Positions 26,540 through 35,363 of a DNA stretch of 64,000 bases are shown here, one piece after another (within the stretch, counting starts at the first letter, position 1; every line of letters begins with the position of its first letter). The position numbers were made by a program, and so were the translations under genes. The notes beneath the pieces are model-generated. The model was not told where the DNA came from and ran no database searches. It was given only the letters and a program-made list of their open reading frames with translations. This DNA is from Flammeovirgaceae bacterium UBA2366 (lineage in GTDB: Bacteria > Bacteroidota > Bacteroidia > Cytophagales > Cyclobacteriaceae): positions 1-64,000 of the forward strand of contig DDTK01000008.1 in assembly GCA_002344065.1 (NCBI GenBank). Direction: 5' to 3'.

Positions 26540-27921
26540 TTCTCCAAAAGGTTAAAGCCAAACAATTTTGCGGTTTCATACACTGCACCTTGCATGCAAC
26601 TTTCATGGTCGTGGCCAGAACTGGTGTGCAGCGTAACATCAATCGTCTGCTTCGGATCAACGTAAATGCGCTGATCATCGGCATCTTTTTCTCGATCAAA
26701 GCGAACAACACCATCAACAATCGTGATCATAGGAATTGTATAAACTGAAAGTGGATGATTTTTAAAGATGGTGATGTCTGCTTCCTTACCTACTTCAATG
26801 GAGCCTACCCGACCATCAATACCCAATTGTTTGGCTGGGTTAATGGTAATTAATGCCAACGCTTCATCATCGGTAAGCTGACCATACTTCTGTGTTTTGC
26901 CCGCCTCGTGGTACAGGTGGCGCATCAGTTCGCCATCATCGGAGTTGATGGAGGTAGTAACACCATTGCGGGTTAAAATAGCAGCGTTATAGGCCGTTGA
27001 GTAATACACTTCAAACTTATACGCCCACCAGTCGGAAAATACGGATGCCCCAGCACCGTAGGCAGCCAACTCAGGCGCTACTTTAAACCCCTCATTCACG
27101 TGCTGGAAAACCAGGCGTTTAATGCCGAAATCTTTACACACATTTAACAACATATAAATTTCATCGGCCCGATACGAGTGACAGTGAATGATGATGTTGC
27201 CACGTAAAATATCGGCCATGGTTTCAAGTCGCTTGTTATAGGCTGGCGGTGTGCCGCGAAAGCCTTTTTGAACTTTCGCTTTGTTGTAGGCATCCCATGC
27301 TTCCATATAGGCCTTGCCTTGTGAGAAAGCCTCACGGATCACAAACTCCACACCCATACGGGTACGTGGTACAATACCGTTTCCGCTTCCATGAACCCGT
27401 GTTGGATTTTCACCTAATGCAAATTTGATGGTACGTGGAGCGCCTTCCATTTTCATGGCTTCAGGATCTTTCACCCCATAGCGAAGCTTCAGTGTTTCAC
27501 ACTCACCTCCTATGGCGTTGGCTGACCCATGCATGGCATGAATTGACGTTACACCCCCTGCCAGTGCCCGATATAAACCCACCTGAAATGGATTCACAGC
27601 ATCACCCGTGAAAACTTCGGCCGTTACCGGTGCCGTTGCTTCGTTGATGGCATCAATACCGGCATGCGAATGTGCATCAATAATGCCCGGCATTACAAAC
27701 ATGCCGGCAGCATCAATTACACGAAAACCAGATGGCGCTGCAATTCCCTTTCCAATCTGGCTGATCTTTCCATCACGCACCAATACATCGGTGTTTTCAA
27801 GGGTGCCCTTGGTAACGGTTAATACGGTGCCTCCTTTTATCAGCACGTTGCCACGATCCACCTGTGCCTGCACAAGGCTTACCGAGGTGAAAACTGTAAA
27901 TGCTATTAATATCCTTTTCAT
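26536..27921 (-). CDS. Secreted amidohydrolase with intact metal site
   Basis: 461 residues with a signal peptide (MKRILIAFTVFTSVSLVQAQ). Of the three tandem paralogues it is the only one with the full set of ligands: HSH in MPGIIDAHSHAG, histidine in IIIHCHSYRAD, histidine in LVFQHVNEGF, and aspartate in TSINSDDGELM. It resembles imidazolonepropionase-related periplasmic amidohydrolases; the substrate is unknown. It sits between two degenerate relatives, with a 4-bp overlap to the downstream one and 12 bp to the upstream one. Confidence 0.86.
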   Translation of the reverse strand: MKRILIAFTVFTSVSLVQAQVDRGNVLIKGGTVLTVTKGTLENTDVLVRDGKISQIGKGIAAPSGFRVIDAAGMFVMPGIIDAHSHAGIDAINEATAPVTAEVFTGDAVNPFQVGLYRALAGGVTSIHAMHGSANAIGGECETLKLRYGVKDPEAMKMEGAPRTIKFALGENPTRVHGSGNGIVPRTRMGVEFVIREAFSQGKAYMEAWDAYNKAKVQKGFRGTPPAYNKRLETMADILRGNIIIHCHSYRADEIYMLLNVCKDFGIKRLVFQHVNEGFKVAPELAAYGAGASVFSDWWAYKFEVYYSTAYNAAILTRNGVTTSINSDDGELMRHLYHEAGKTQKYGQLTDDEALALITINPAKQLGIDGRVGSIEVGKEADITIFKNHPLSVYTIPMITIVDGVVRFDREKDADDQRIYVDPKQTIDVTLHTSSGHDHESCMQGAVYETAKLFGFNLLEK

Positions 27922-27933
27922 AATTCTTGCTGA

Positions 27934-29631
27934 TTATTGGTTAGGGTCTTTTGAACCTTTCATCGGAAAACTTCCAAAATTGCCGACTGACATAGTTCCT
28001 TCAAAGTCGTTGCCATCAATGGTTAAACTAACATCAATGTTCATCGTGCTGCCACCCGCATTAAAACCGAACGTAAACGTCATGGAATTTCCTTCCACCA
28101 CAATTGAACTTAACTCAGTTTCCTGGCCGCTCATGCTGTTAGTAATAGTGCCGGAATATGTGCCACCATCATTCTTGATTTTAATTACACCGGTAGAGTT
28201 ACCTTGTGGTGTTTCGGTGGTGTAAGACCATTTACCATTCGGGTCAGCCTTTTTACCATTTCCATTTTTTGCATCAGTCTTCTTCTCCTCTTTAACTTCA
28301 TATTTGTACATTACTCCATCTACAAACACATAGCGCACTTTTGATTTTTCGTTAAAGTATGACTTATCTGTAATGACCAGATTGGCGATTTTTCCATTGT
28401 CTACCGTACCCACACGGTCAGCAATGCCGAGCAGTTGTGCCGGTGTGGTGGTGAGCGCGGCAAGCGCCTGATCTTCCGTTAAACCGGCCGCGATCATTCT
28501 ACGCAAGTTGGCGGGTATATCTTTAGTTTTTGCCGATGCCGTTGAAAAACCGAATGTTATTCCAGTTTTTTGGAAAACCGATGCCTGGGCCGTGTACTGC
28601 GCAATAGCTTCGGCTTTTCTCTTTTCCAGTGCTTCCTTTTCGGCATCTACGGGCTTTTTGGATTCTTCTTTCTTTTCATCTCTTTTCTCTTCTTTAACTG
28701 CCTCGGGCAAATCAAGACTTAAGAAAACTTTTGCATTGGCTGCTTTAATTTTATTGACCATATCCCAACCTTCTTTTACATCGCCCAATACAACGTTAAA
28801 GCCAAGGTCTTTTTGCAAAAGTGTTATCCGATTGATATCCAGGTTGCGCTCGGCCTTGAACAGCACAGGCACTCGTTTATCAATTACCGGATAGAATGCT
28901 TCCAGTATTTTATCACTAACCGGCCGCTCGAGGCCAGCCCTGTTTGAGGCATACATATTTTCATAACTTTTTGCCTGAGCCGCCTGGCGATATAACTCGC
29001 GGTATTTCGACATCACACCAATAACGGTATTGGGATAAACCCGCTGGGCCGGAGTCAACTCTGAATAAAATGAGGAATTGCCCGACAACACCATGTCATT
29101 GGAAGAAGCTCCACCCAATTGAATGATTGCCGCGCTGCCCGGAAGCATACCCCCATAGGGTACAACCTGTGCGGTAGTAAACCCTAAAGCACGTAGATCT
29201 TCAACCGATTTCTCGGCAGGGTTTAATGAAGTGCGTACATCGTTTTGTGGTGTAATTCCAGCCTGTGCAGGCTCCGGATTACCCGGATCTTTCGGACGCT
29301 CGCGATTAGGTTCCTCTTTTGGCTTAATAACACCAACCCGCGAATAGCCATCAATAAAACCGGCATATACATACATGCTATCAGCTTTAATGACTACGGC
29401 ATCGGCAGGGATTGTCAAATTCTTCCCCACATTCTGAATAATGCCGTTACGGATAATAACGGTGCCCATATCTACCTTTCGGCCGGGGCCCTGAATAATG
29501 TTTACATTGGTGATGGCATACGTTCTGGTTACGGGGGCCAACTTAACCTCCTCCTGTGCATATACGCCCAGGGCAGTCCAGCAAAGGAGCAATACAAGCC
29601 ATTGCCGGGGTATTCGGTAAAATCGATTCAT
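27934..29631 (-). CDS. Secreted amidohydrolase-like protein with an added C-terminal beta domain, metal motifs missing
   Basis: 565 residues with signal peptide (ends GVYAQ). The N-terminal sandwich and barrel are recognisable (TYAITNVNIIQGPG, LLGIADRVGTVDNGK), but the HxH site reads GYS (YAGFIDGYSRVG) and the other barrel histidines are absent. A lysine/glutamate-rich linker at about 328-345 and another at 440-460 precede a C-terminal strand-rich domain (about 465-565, SYTTETPQGNSTGVIKIKND) not found in the two neighbours. It is the first gene of the operon. It may bind or scaffold the active 461-residue partner. Confidence 0.78.
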   Translation of the reverse strand: MNRFYRIPRQWLVLLLCWTALGVYAQEEVKLAPVTRTYAITNVNIIQGPGRKVDMGTVIIRNGIIQNVGKNLTIPADAVVIKADSMYVYAGFIDGYSRVGVIKPKEEPNRERPKDPGNPEPAQAGITPQNDVRTSLNPAEKSVEDLRALGFTTAQVVPYGGMLPGSAAIIQLGGASSNDMVLSGNSSFYSELTPAQRVYPNTVIGVMSKYRELYRQAAQAKSYENMYASNRAGLERPVSDKILEAFYPVIDKRVPVLFKAERNLDINRITLLQKDLGFNVVLGDVKEGWDMVNKIKAANAKVFLSLDLPEAVKEEKRDEKKEESKKPVDAEKEALEKRKAEAIAQYTAQASVFQKTGITFGFSTASAKTKDIPANLRRMIAAGLTEDQALAALTTTPAQLLGIADRVGTVDNGKIANLVITDKSYFNEKSKVRYVFVDGVMYKYEVKEEKKTDAKNGNGKKADPNGKWSYTTETPQGNSTGVIKIKNDGGTYSGTITNSMSGQETELSSIVVEGNSMTFTFGFNAGGSTMNIDVSLTIDGNDFEGTMSVGNFGSFPMKGSKDPNQ

Positions 29632-29662
29632 GAAACGTTGTTTAAGATTAGGAACTACCCCG

Positions 29663-29693
29663 GCAAGATAGAGCGATTGGCCTATCCGATCAA
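29663..29693 (-). promoter_or_regulatory. Possible promoter of the amidohydrolase operon
   Basis: On the minus strand TTG (29693-29691) is followed after 20 bp by TATCTTGC (29670-29663), a two-mismatch TAnnTTTG box, 32 bp upstream of the first start codon. Pattern only. Confidence 0.25.
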
Positions 29694-29797
29694 CCGGAAT
29701 ACATGGATGGCTTATTTTTTCATTCGATGGTCATGACTGCAAGAAAAAGCATGTTTATGGCTATTTAAATCCTGTTAACAAAAATCTGTCTGTTATG

Positions 29798-29840
29798 TGA
29801 CTTAAGTCATACATGAACCGTTGGCACCAAAGCATATTTG
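29798..29840 (+). promoter_or_regulatory. FNR/FixK-like operator and promoter of osmC
   Basis: TGACTTAAGTCA (29798-29809) is a perfect 12-bp palindrome. CATATTTG (29833-29840), one base from TAnnTTTG, starts exactly 29.5 bp from its centre. The osmC ATG follows at 29856. Geometry is identical to the sites at 23540, 49395 and 56505. Confidence 0.65.
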
Positions 29841-29855
29841 TTGAAAATAAAACAA

Positions 29856-30311
29856 ATGAATACCAACCATTCGTATACCGTAAACCTGGGCTGGCGTCAC
29901 GACCGGCAGGGTATTTTATCATCTGAAGAACTGGATAATACCGTTGAAGTTGCCACACCCCCACCCTTTCCTAAGGGCGTTGAAGGTATTTGGTCACCCG
30001 AGCACTTATTTACAGCAGCCGTGAGCAGTTGCCTCATGACGACCTTTTTGGCAATTGCCGAAAACTCAAAGCTGGAATTTGAAAGTTTTACCTGCAAGGC
30101 TATTGGCACGCTTGCCTTGGTTGATGGCAAGTATAAAATGACAGAAGTCATGCTGGAGCCTCACTTGGTTATTGCGCATGAAAAAGATGGCGATCGCGCT
30201 GAACGTGTATTACAAAAAGCTGAGGCAGCCTGCCTGATAACAAATTCCATTACTGCCAAGGTAACTATGAATCCCTCCATTGTTATCGGGGGTTTAATAC
30301 CTGAAGTGTAA
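29856..30311 (+). CDS. OsmC/Ohr-family peroxide-protection protein
   Basis: 151 residues from the ATG at 29856 (MNTNHSYTVNLGW); the in-frame TTG at 29838 lies within the promoter box and is rejected. The family core GIWSPEHLFTAAVSSCLMTTFLAIAE carries the first redox cysteine; the second is in EAACLITNSI. Members reduce organic peroxides with a thiol pair. Its promoter carries a palindrome of the same type as the low-oxygen genes. Confidence 0.85.
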   Translation: MNTNHSYTVNLGWRHDRQGILSSEELDNTVEVATPPPFPKGVEGIWSPEHLFTAAVSSCLMTTFLAIAENSKLEFESFTCKAIGTLALVDGKYKMTEVMLEPHLVIAHEKDGDRAERVLQKAEAACLITNSITAKVTMNPSIVIGGLIPEV

Positions 30312-30360
30312 TGCATTTAATAGTTAATAAGTCCTGATTTTTTCTCAATCTCTTCCATCC

Positions 30361-30395
30361 ATATTTCCTTTAACCAATCGGTTTTAAGGAAATAT
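30361..30395. repeat. Hairpin in the osmC-HTH gene spacer
   Basis: ATATTTCCTTTAACC (30361-30375) pairs with GGTTTTAAGGAAATAT (30380-30395) apart from one unpaired base, with loop AATC. No T-run follows it, so terminator function is uncertain. The rest of 30312-30490 shows no gene. Confidence 0.45.
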
Positions 30396-30490
30396 GCCAA
30401 TTCTATAAAATGACGGGCAAATGACGGGGTAAATCCGCTATCCCCAAGTGGTATTAGCCGTATCATTGCACAGCTAAACCGTATTGTACA

Positions 30491-31318
30491 ATGCAACAGC
30501 CCGAACTCGGCAGGCGCTTAACCGCCCTGCGAAAGGAACGAAACCTTACCCAGGAAGAACTGGTGGAAAAAAGTCATGTAAGCGTGCGCACTATCCAACG
30601 CATTGAAGCGGGGGAAGTACTACCACGCATGTCGACCGTGAAAATTTTACTGGAAGCCTTGGGGGAATCGCCTGAAACATTTTTAACGAAACCCACTATC
30701 ATGGAAACAAAAAATGAACAATTAGAACATTCCGGTCGCGGTATACTGCTGACTGCTGTGATTGCCGGAGCCATTTACCTTGCGGCAGAAATCTGCTTAA
30801 CCGCGATGGATATCGCCTGGTTTACAAAAGATCGTGCCTGGGAACAATGGACTAACCTGGTGTACATAGGCTTAAGCATTGTTATGCTGGCTTCGTACGT
30901 CTTATTTGCCCGTGGATTTATTTTTTTAAGTAAACTCTTCGAAAACAAATTACTCACACTTGGAGCCTACCTGATGATGGCAACTGTAATGGGTGTTGGT
31001 ATACTGGATAGTGTAACACTTTTCTCTGATAACACAGAGCACTTATGGTTGCCGTATTCCATAGCAGCCATTGTTTCGGGAACATTAACCATTGTATTTG
31101 GTATTGCGCTCCTGCGCCTTCAGGATGGTATGGGTGAACTGGCACGTGCTGCAGGCATTCTTGAAATACTTATTGGCTGTACACTGGTTACGGTATTACT
31201 TTTCTTCATTGCTTACGTGATTATGATTCCGGCCATTATTGTAGAGATACTGGTGCTGTACCGGGGGTATGAGTACCTGTCGAAGTCAACGGCTAATCAG
31301 GTGGCACTGAGTGCTTGA
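30491..31318 (+). CDS. XRE-type HTH protein with a membrane domain
   Basis: 275 residues. Residues 1-62 are a helix-turn-helix (LGRRLTALRKERNLTQEELVEKSHVSVRTIQRIEAGE region). Residues 78-265 form about six membrane helices, so the DNA-binding domain is tethered to the inner membrane. I do not recognise the membrane part. It may sense a membrane or envelope signal. It stands alone on the plus strand. Confidence 0.75.
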   Translation: MQQPELGRRLTALRKERNLTQEELVEKSHVSVRTIQRIEAGEVLPRMSTVKILLEALGESPETFLTKPTIMETKNEQLEHSGRGILLTAVIAGAIYLAAEICLTAMDIAWFTKDRAWEQWTNLVYIGLSIVMLASYVLFARGFIFLSKLFENKLLTLGAYLMMATVMGVGILDSVTLFSDNTEHLWLPYSIAAIVSGTLTIVFGIALLRLQDGMGELARAAGILEILIGCTLVTVLLFFIAYVIMIPAIIVEILVLYRGYEYLSKSTANQVALSA

Positions 31319-31347
31319 TATTTTAAGCGCACAGCAAGCACAATTTT

Positions 31348-31393
31348 AACCACATAGGGGCATAGTTGATCAACACTATGGTTCTATGTGGTT
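31348..31393. repeat. Long inverted repeat between convergent genes
   Basis: AACCACATAG (31348-31357) pairs with CTATGTGGTT (31384-31393), and CATAGT...ACTATG pair within the loop. It lies between the HTH gene and the SUI1 gene stop, so it may stop both transcripts, although T-runs are weak. Its ACCACA...TGTGGT ends resemble the repeats at 42073 and 54071. Confidence 0.6.
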
Positions 31394-31394
31394 A

Positions 31395-31742
31395 TCATCC
31401 AATCCGCTTCGCCTTATACCCATCCTTCACCAACAACTGCACTACACGGTCGCGGAAATCGCCTTGAATGATAATTTCACTATCTTTTACTGAGCCACCG
31501 GTACCACATTTATTTTTCAATGTTTTGCCAAGAGTCTCCAGGTCGTTGGCTGTACCGATGAAACCGGTTACCAACGTAACCTGTTTACCTGCTCTGCCAC
31601 TCTTGTCGAGCAGCACTTTTAATTGCTGTTGCTGCGGAGGTAACGTTGCGGCTTCATCATCCTGCTGATAGCTATAATCAAAGTCAGATGATGTCGAATA
31701 CACCACGCCTTCGCGGTTTTTCCAATCGTTTTTCTTGGCCAT
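31395..31742 (-). CDS. SUI1/eIF1-like translation factor
   Basis: 115 residues. A variable N-terminal third is followed by the SUI1 fold: GKQVTLVTGFIGTANDLETLGKTLKNKCGTGGSVKDSEIIIQGDFRDRV region (about 51-99), with the basic KNKCGTGGS loop typical of YciH-type proteins. Bacterial members are thought to affect initiation fidelity, though this is poorly defined. It starts 2 bp after the stop of the J-protein gene and is surely cotranscribed with it. Confidence 0.88.
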   Translation of the reverse strand: MAKKNDWKNREGVVYSTSSDFDYSYQQDDEAATLPPQQQQLKVLLDKSGRAGKQVTLVTGFIGTANDLETLGKTLKNKCGTGGSVKDSEIIIQGDFRDRVVQLLVKDGYKAKRIG

Positions 31743-31744
31743 AA

Positions 31745-32524
31745 CTAAACCATTAATATCACGGTAAAAATAAGGAGGAATGTGCTGATAATACCAAGGT
31801 TAAATCGTGTCTCCACACTTCCTACAGCCGAAACTCCTAACATTGAAAAAACAGCTAGTAATACCGGTAAAAAGCTGAAGTTGTCGTACAGCGTTGCCAG
31901 GTTATCAATATAAACTTCTTCATCTTTGGTATAAATCATGATGAGGATGGCTAGTCCTTTTGATTCTTTGAAAATAATTTCCTGACCGACATATATTCGC
32001 GGGATATATTCATATGGTATCTCGTAGAGCCGTCCTGTGTTTGTGAGCATATCCATTTTCTGATTATTTCGCAATCCCTTTTTCCGAATAGCAGTGACAG
32101 TTTCAACACTTTCTGTTGGCGGCACACTATAATCAACAACCAAAACGCAGCAGATAAAAATTCCGAACCAGGCTAAGGCTTTTAAATAGGGCAGTGTGCG
32201 GATCATCAATTCCCGTTGTACATCTACGGTGGGTTTTGGAGGTCGGTAACCCGATCGTCTTTTATAAGCAGGATCGCGGTGTCGTACAGGCTCCTCAACG
32301 ACTATGCTAGTAAATGGATTTGCTAACCGGTAATCATACAAAGCGCGTTTGGCTTCATCACCCAACACATCATAGGCTTCATTTACTTCCTTGATCAATT
32401 CCGTTGCCTGCGGATCAGGATTGATATCCGGATGCAGTTGCTGCACGAGCTTGCGATAAGCACGCTTTATATCGCTGGCGTGGGTCGTTGGCGATACACC
32501 TAAAATTCTGTAATAATCTTTCAT
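31745..32524 (-). CDS. Membrane-anchored J-domain protein
   Basis: 259 residues. An N-terminal J domain (about 3-65) has the HPD motif at 31-33, so it can stimulate an Hsp70 partner. There is no Gly/Phe region or zinc finger. Three hydrophobic segments follow (about 128-148, 215-233, 240-258), anchoring the protein with the J domain presumably cytoplasmic. No dnaK is nearby. The start codon at 32524 comes directly after the T-run of the terminator-like hairpin at 32525-32554. Confidence 0.85.
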   Translation of the reverse strand: MKDYYRILGVSPTTHASDIKRAYRKLVQQLHPDINPDPQATELIKEVNEAYDVLGDEAKRALYDYRLANPFTSIVVEEPVRHRDPAYKRRSGYRPPKPTVDVQRELMIRTLPYLKALAWFGIFICCVLVVDYSVPPTESVETVTAIRKKGLRNNQKMDMLTNTGRLYEIPYEYIPRIYVGQEIIFKESKGLAILIMIYTKDEEVYIDNLATLYDNFSFLPVLLAVFSMLGVSAVGSVETRFNLGIISTFLLIFTVILMV

Positions 32525-32554
32525 GAAAAAGCCCGGAAGAAATTCCCCCGGGCT
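32525..32554 (-). terminator. Terminator-like hairpin directly before the J-protein start codon
   Basis: AGCCCGG (32530-32536) pairs with CCGGGCT (32548-32554); on the minus strand the stem is followed by TTTTT (32529-32525) and then C and the ATG of the J-protein gene. It would end the stress-protein transcript, or act as an attenuator for the J-protein gene. Confidence 0.65.
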
Positions 32555-32579
32555 GTGCTTGATTTTAATCGTTATTCAA

Positions 32580-33434
32580 TTATTTCCGGTGTTTTACCAC
32601 AAATGTAAGCACAGGACGCTTACTGTGGTTCACCACATCTTCGGCAATACTACCTGCCAACACATGCGCAAAGCCGGTACGTCCGTGGGTGGCCATGGCA
32701 ATCATGTCGGCATTAATACTTTCAGCAAAGTATATAATACCCTCTTCTTCTGTAATGTCATTAAACACGTTCACAGTATAATTTTTTAACTGAAGCTTTT
32801 TGGCAAAATCATTCATGTATTTTTTTACCACTGCATCGCGCTGAAAGTTGCCGGGTGTATTGATGCGTACCAGGTGTACCGTTGCGTCATACATTTCCTG
32901 GGCACGCTTAACAATGCGGGAGAAAACCTCTTCGTCCTTACTCATGGAAGTAGCATACACAATATTTTTGAAGTCTGAGCGGGTTGGTTTTTTCTGAATG
33001 GTGAGAACAGGACAATGCGCGTGACGCACCACCTTTTCGGTATTGGAACCGATTATCATCTCAGCAAGATCTGTTTTACCTGCCGTTCCCATAACCACCA
33101 AATCCACCTTCTGTTCGGTAATGATGGTGCGCATACCGTGATAAGGCGAACCTACACGGAGTTCATGAATCACTTTTACCCCGGAAAAAAATGAGCTGTC
33201 GGCTAACTTTTCCATTTGTTTTTTCGACTTCTCGATAAGTTTCAACATAAACAACTTATCTTCCATATTTCCTTTGAACACTTCTCCGGTTACTTTAAAA
33301 GAATCGCTTGATCCTTCTTCAATTACATGGAGTAAAATTAACTGTGCACCCGACTTGCGGGCTATACCACTGGCCACTTCGGCTGCGGTTTGGGCTTCTT
33401 TAGAAAAATCAGTGGGTACTAGAATTTTTTTCAT
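32580..33434 (-). CDS. Tandem universal stress protein
   Basis: 284 residues, two Usp domains in a row (about 1-146 and 152-284). Both carry the nucleotide-binding G-x2-G-x9-GS pattern: GTAGKTDLAEMIIGS in the first, and THGRTGFAHVLAGS in the second. Such proteins bind ATP and accumulate under starvation, low oxygen or redox stress in other bacteria. A second, single-domain Usp gene lies 94 bp upstream on the same strand. Confidence 0.92.
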   Translation of the reverse strand: MKKILVPTDFSKEAQTAAEVASGIARKSGAQLILLHVIEEGSSDSFKVTGEVFKGNMEDKLFMLKLIEKSKKQMEKLADSSFFSGVKVIHELRVGSPYHGMRTIITEQKVDLVVMGTAGKTDLAEMIIGSNTEKVVRHAHCPVLTIQKKPTRSDFKNIVYATSMSKDEEVFSRIVKRAQEMYDATVHLVRINTPGNFQRDAVVKKYMNDFAKKLQLKNYTVNVFNDITEEEGIIYFAESINADMIAMATHGRTGFAHVLAGSIAEDVVNHSKRPVLTFVVKHRK

Positions 33435-33528
33435 ACTAATGCGTTTTTAGCTGTGTTTAAAATTATCAATTTTATCGAAGAATCAACTAAGGAAGTTCAA
33501 GAATTATAAGAACCCCGACCAGCAACAA

Positions 33529-33957
33529 TCAACCTATTTCAAGACTTTCCGGTATTATCACCACGGGTATCTTTAGGGAGGCTGTAAAATGCTCCAGAGA
33601 AATACCCAGGTTTTCATTCATGGTTTGGGCCAGTTTTTCGCACATCACCAAACACTCCACTTTGTTCTTGGCTACATATGACTCTATCCGATCGGATAAA
33701 AAACCAATCTCAATAATAAATTCGATGGGTAATTTTTGGTTTACCTGCTGATTACTCAATAATAGTTCAAATTCTTCTCGTGCTTTTGCCTCTACCTGCT
33801 TTCTATATTCGGCTAAACTTAGTCCGTTGGTATATAATAATCTGTAAGTATACAATACAATGAGATGGGTCTTTTTCTCATTCGCTAATCGTATTGCTTC
33901 TTTAAGTGCTTCCCCGGATGCTTTTGTAAAGTCCAGGGCACATAGAATTGCCTTCAT
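33529..33957 (-). CDS. Single-domain universal stress protein
   Basis: 142 residues, one Usp domain (MKAILCALDFTKASGEALKEA). The ATP-binding G-x2-G-x9-GS loop is not present in the C-terminal half, so it probably belongs to the non-nucleotide-binding branch. It diverges from the PAS kinase gene at 34089, and the shared 131-bp region contains a TGA-N6-TCA site at 34040-34051. Confidence 0.85.
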   Translation of the reverse strand: MKAILCALDFTKASGEALKEAIRLANEKKTHLIVLYTYRLLYTNGLSLAEYRKQVEAKAREEFELLLSNQQVNQKLPIEFIIEIGFLSDRIESYVAKNKVECLVMCEKLAQTMNENLGISLEHFTASLKIPVVIIPESLEIG

Positions 33958-34038
33958 AGTAAACTTCTCACAGATTTTAACAAATACGAACGTAGGAGTA
34001 TTTAAACCGCCTATAGAGGACTTGCATCAATTTCACAA

Positions 34039-34075
34039 CTGATTTTTGTCATACTTCCCGTGATTAGTATCTTGG
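34039..34075 (+). promoter_or_regulatory. Promoter of the PAS kinase gene with an overlapping TGA-N6-TCA site
   Basis: TTTG (34045-34048) and TATCTTGG (34068-34075, one base from TAnnTTTG) are 19 bp apart, the usual Bacteroidota spacing. CTGATTTTTGTCA (34039-34051) overlaps the upstream box and is identical over 13 bases to the site before ccoNO (47532). Overlap with the upstream box is compatible with autoregulation. Confidence 0.5.
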
Positions 34076-34088
34076 AGGCCAATTATTT

Positions 34089-35363
34089 ATGCAAAAAACG
34101 ATAGAAATAGCATTCAATTCGGCTGAAACCTTTCGGGAAATATTTCAGGGATCCGCTGAGGGTATTTTAATGATTAGTGATTCCGGTATCATTCAGTTGG
34201 CTAACCCGGTTTCCGAGCATATGTTTGGTTATGATACCGGTGAATTAATAGGGAAGCAACTTGAAATACTGTTACCCGAGCGTTTCCGTACAAATCATGT
34301 TAACTACCGCGAGCAATTCAAAAAAAATCCGGCCCCCAGGCGTATGGGTGTTGGGCGCGATTTAATGGCTGTACGGAAAGACGGAAGTGAATTTCCGGTT
34401 GAAGTAAGCTTAAGCTACAAGGAAATAAATAATCTTTTCGTTGTGGTAGCCTTTATCATTGATATCACCGAACGTAAAAAAGTTGAGGAAGCACTTAAAC
34501 ACAGCGAAGAGCAGCTCTTAATCTATGCTGCCGAATTAGAGAAAAAAGTTCAGGTAAGAACCGATGCGCTTAACAAACTTGTTGAGGATCTTGAAAAGGC
34601 TAATCATTTTTTACAGGAGCAAATTGCCGAGCGAAAAAAAGCAGAGGAAGAAACCAAAAAAGCCTTGGATAAGGAACGCGAGGTGAATGAGCTTAAAACT
34701 AAATTTGTCTCCATAGCTTCCCATGAATTCAGAACTCCTTTGAGTACAGTACTCAGTTCTGCCTCGTTGATAAAACAATATAAAGAAAACGGTGATTTAG
34801 ATAAAATGGATAAACATGTTCAACGAATCAAATCATCTGTAAATCATTTAACCGCAATTTTAAATGACTTTCTTTCACTTGGTAAATTGGAAGAGGGGCG
34901 CATTGAAGTGGTGAGAGAAATTGTATCGATAAAGGATTTTTTTGAAGAGATTCGTGAAGAGATAAAACCTTTACTGAAAGAAGGCCAGCATATTGAATTA
35001 ACATGCGACCTGCAGCAAAAAGAAATACCCCTGGATAAGCGCGTATTGCGAAATATACTTTTCAACCTGCTTTCCAATGCCAGTAAATATTCAGCACCGC
35101 ATAAACCTATTTACATCAACAGCTACTTCCATACTAACAATCTGGTAATTACCATAAAAGACGAGGGCATTGGTATACCGGAAGTAGAGGTTAAACACCT
35201 CTTCGAACGCTTTTTCCGTGCCAGTAACGTTACCAACATTCAGGGCACTGGTTTGGGCTTGAACATTGTAAAACGATATGTAGATTTGTTGAACGGAACC
35301 ATCGATTTTAACAGCACTGAGGGAAAAGGAAGTACCTTTAGCATTACATTACCCCTGATATGA
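34089..35363 (+). CDS. Soluble PAS-domain sensor histidine kinase, FixL-like
   Basis: 424 residues without membrane helices. Order: PAS domain (about 10-130), coiled coil (130-205), dimerisation domain with H212 in SIASHEFRTPLS, and the ATPase domain with NLLSNASKYSA, DEGIGIP and GTGLGLNIV. In the PAS domain, H70 (FRTNHVNY) and R90 (MGVGR) are 20 residues apart, as are the haem histidine and the oxygen-contacting arginine of Bradyrhizobium FixL. This pair also occurs in many PAS domains not shown to bind haem, so oxygen sensing is possible but unproved. The stop overlaps the response regulator start by 4 bp. Confidence 0.9.
   Translation: MQKTIEIAFNSAETFREIFQGSAEGILMISDSGIIQLANPVSEHMFGYDTGELIGKQLEILLPERFRTNHVNYREQFKKNPAPRRMGVGRDLMAVRKDGSEFPVEVSLSYKEINNLFVVVAFIIDITERKKVEEALKHSEEQLLIYAAELEKKVQVRTDALNKLVEDLEKANHFLQEQIAERKKAEEETKKALDKEREVNELKTKFVSIASHEFRTPLSTVLSSASLIKQYKENGDLDKMDKHVQRIKSSVNHLTAILNDFLSLGKLEEGRIEVVREIVSIKDFFEEIREEIKPLLKEGQHIELTCDLQQKEIPLDKRVLRNILFNLLSNASKYSAPHKPIYINSYFHTNNLVITIKDEGIGIPEVEVKHLFERFFRASNVTNIQGTGLGLNIVKRYVDLLNGTIDFNSTEGKGSTFSITLPLI

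Noticed and set aside
27608..28225. 205-residue ORF opposite the amidohydrolases
   Set aside because: Shadow of two well-supported genes on the other strand; no family features.
34089..35363. Firm call of a haem oxygen sensor
   Set aside because: The His-Arg pair also occurs in many PAS domains with no known haem, so only a FixL-like label is kept.
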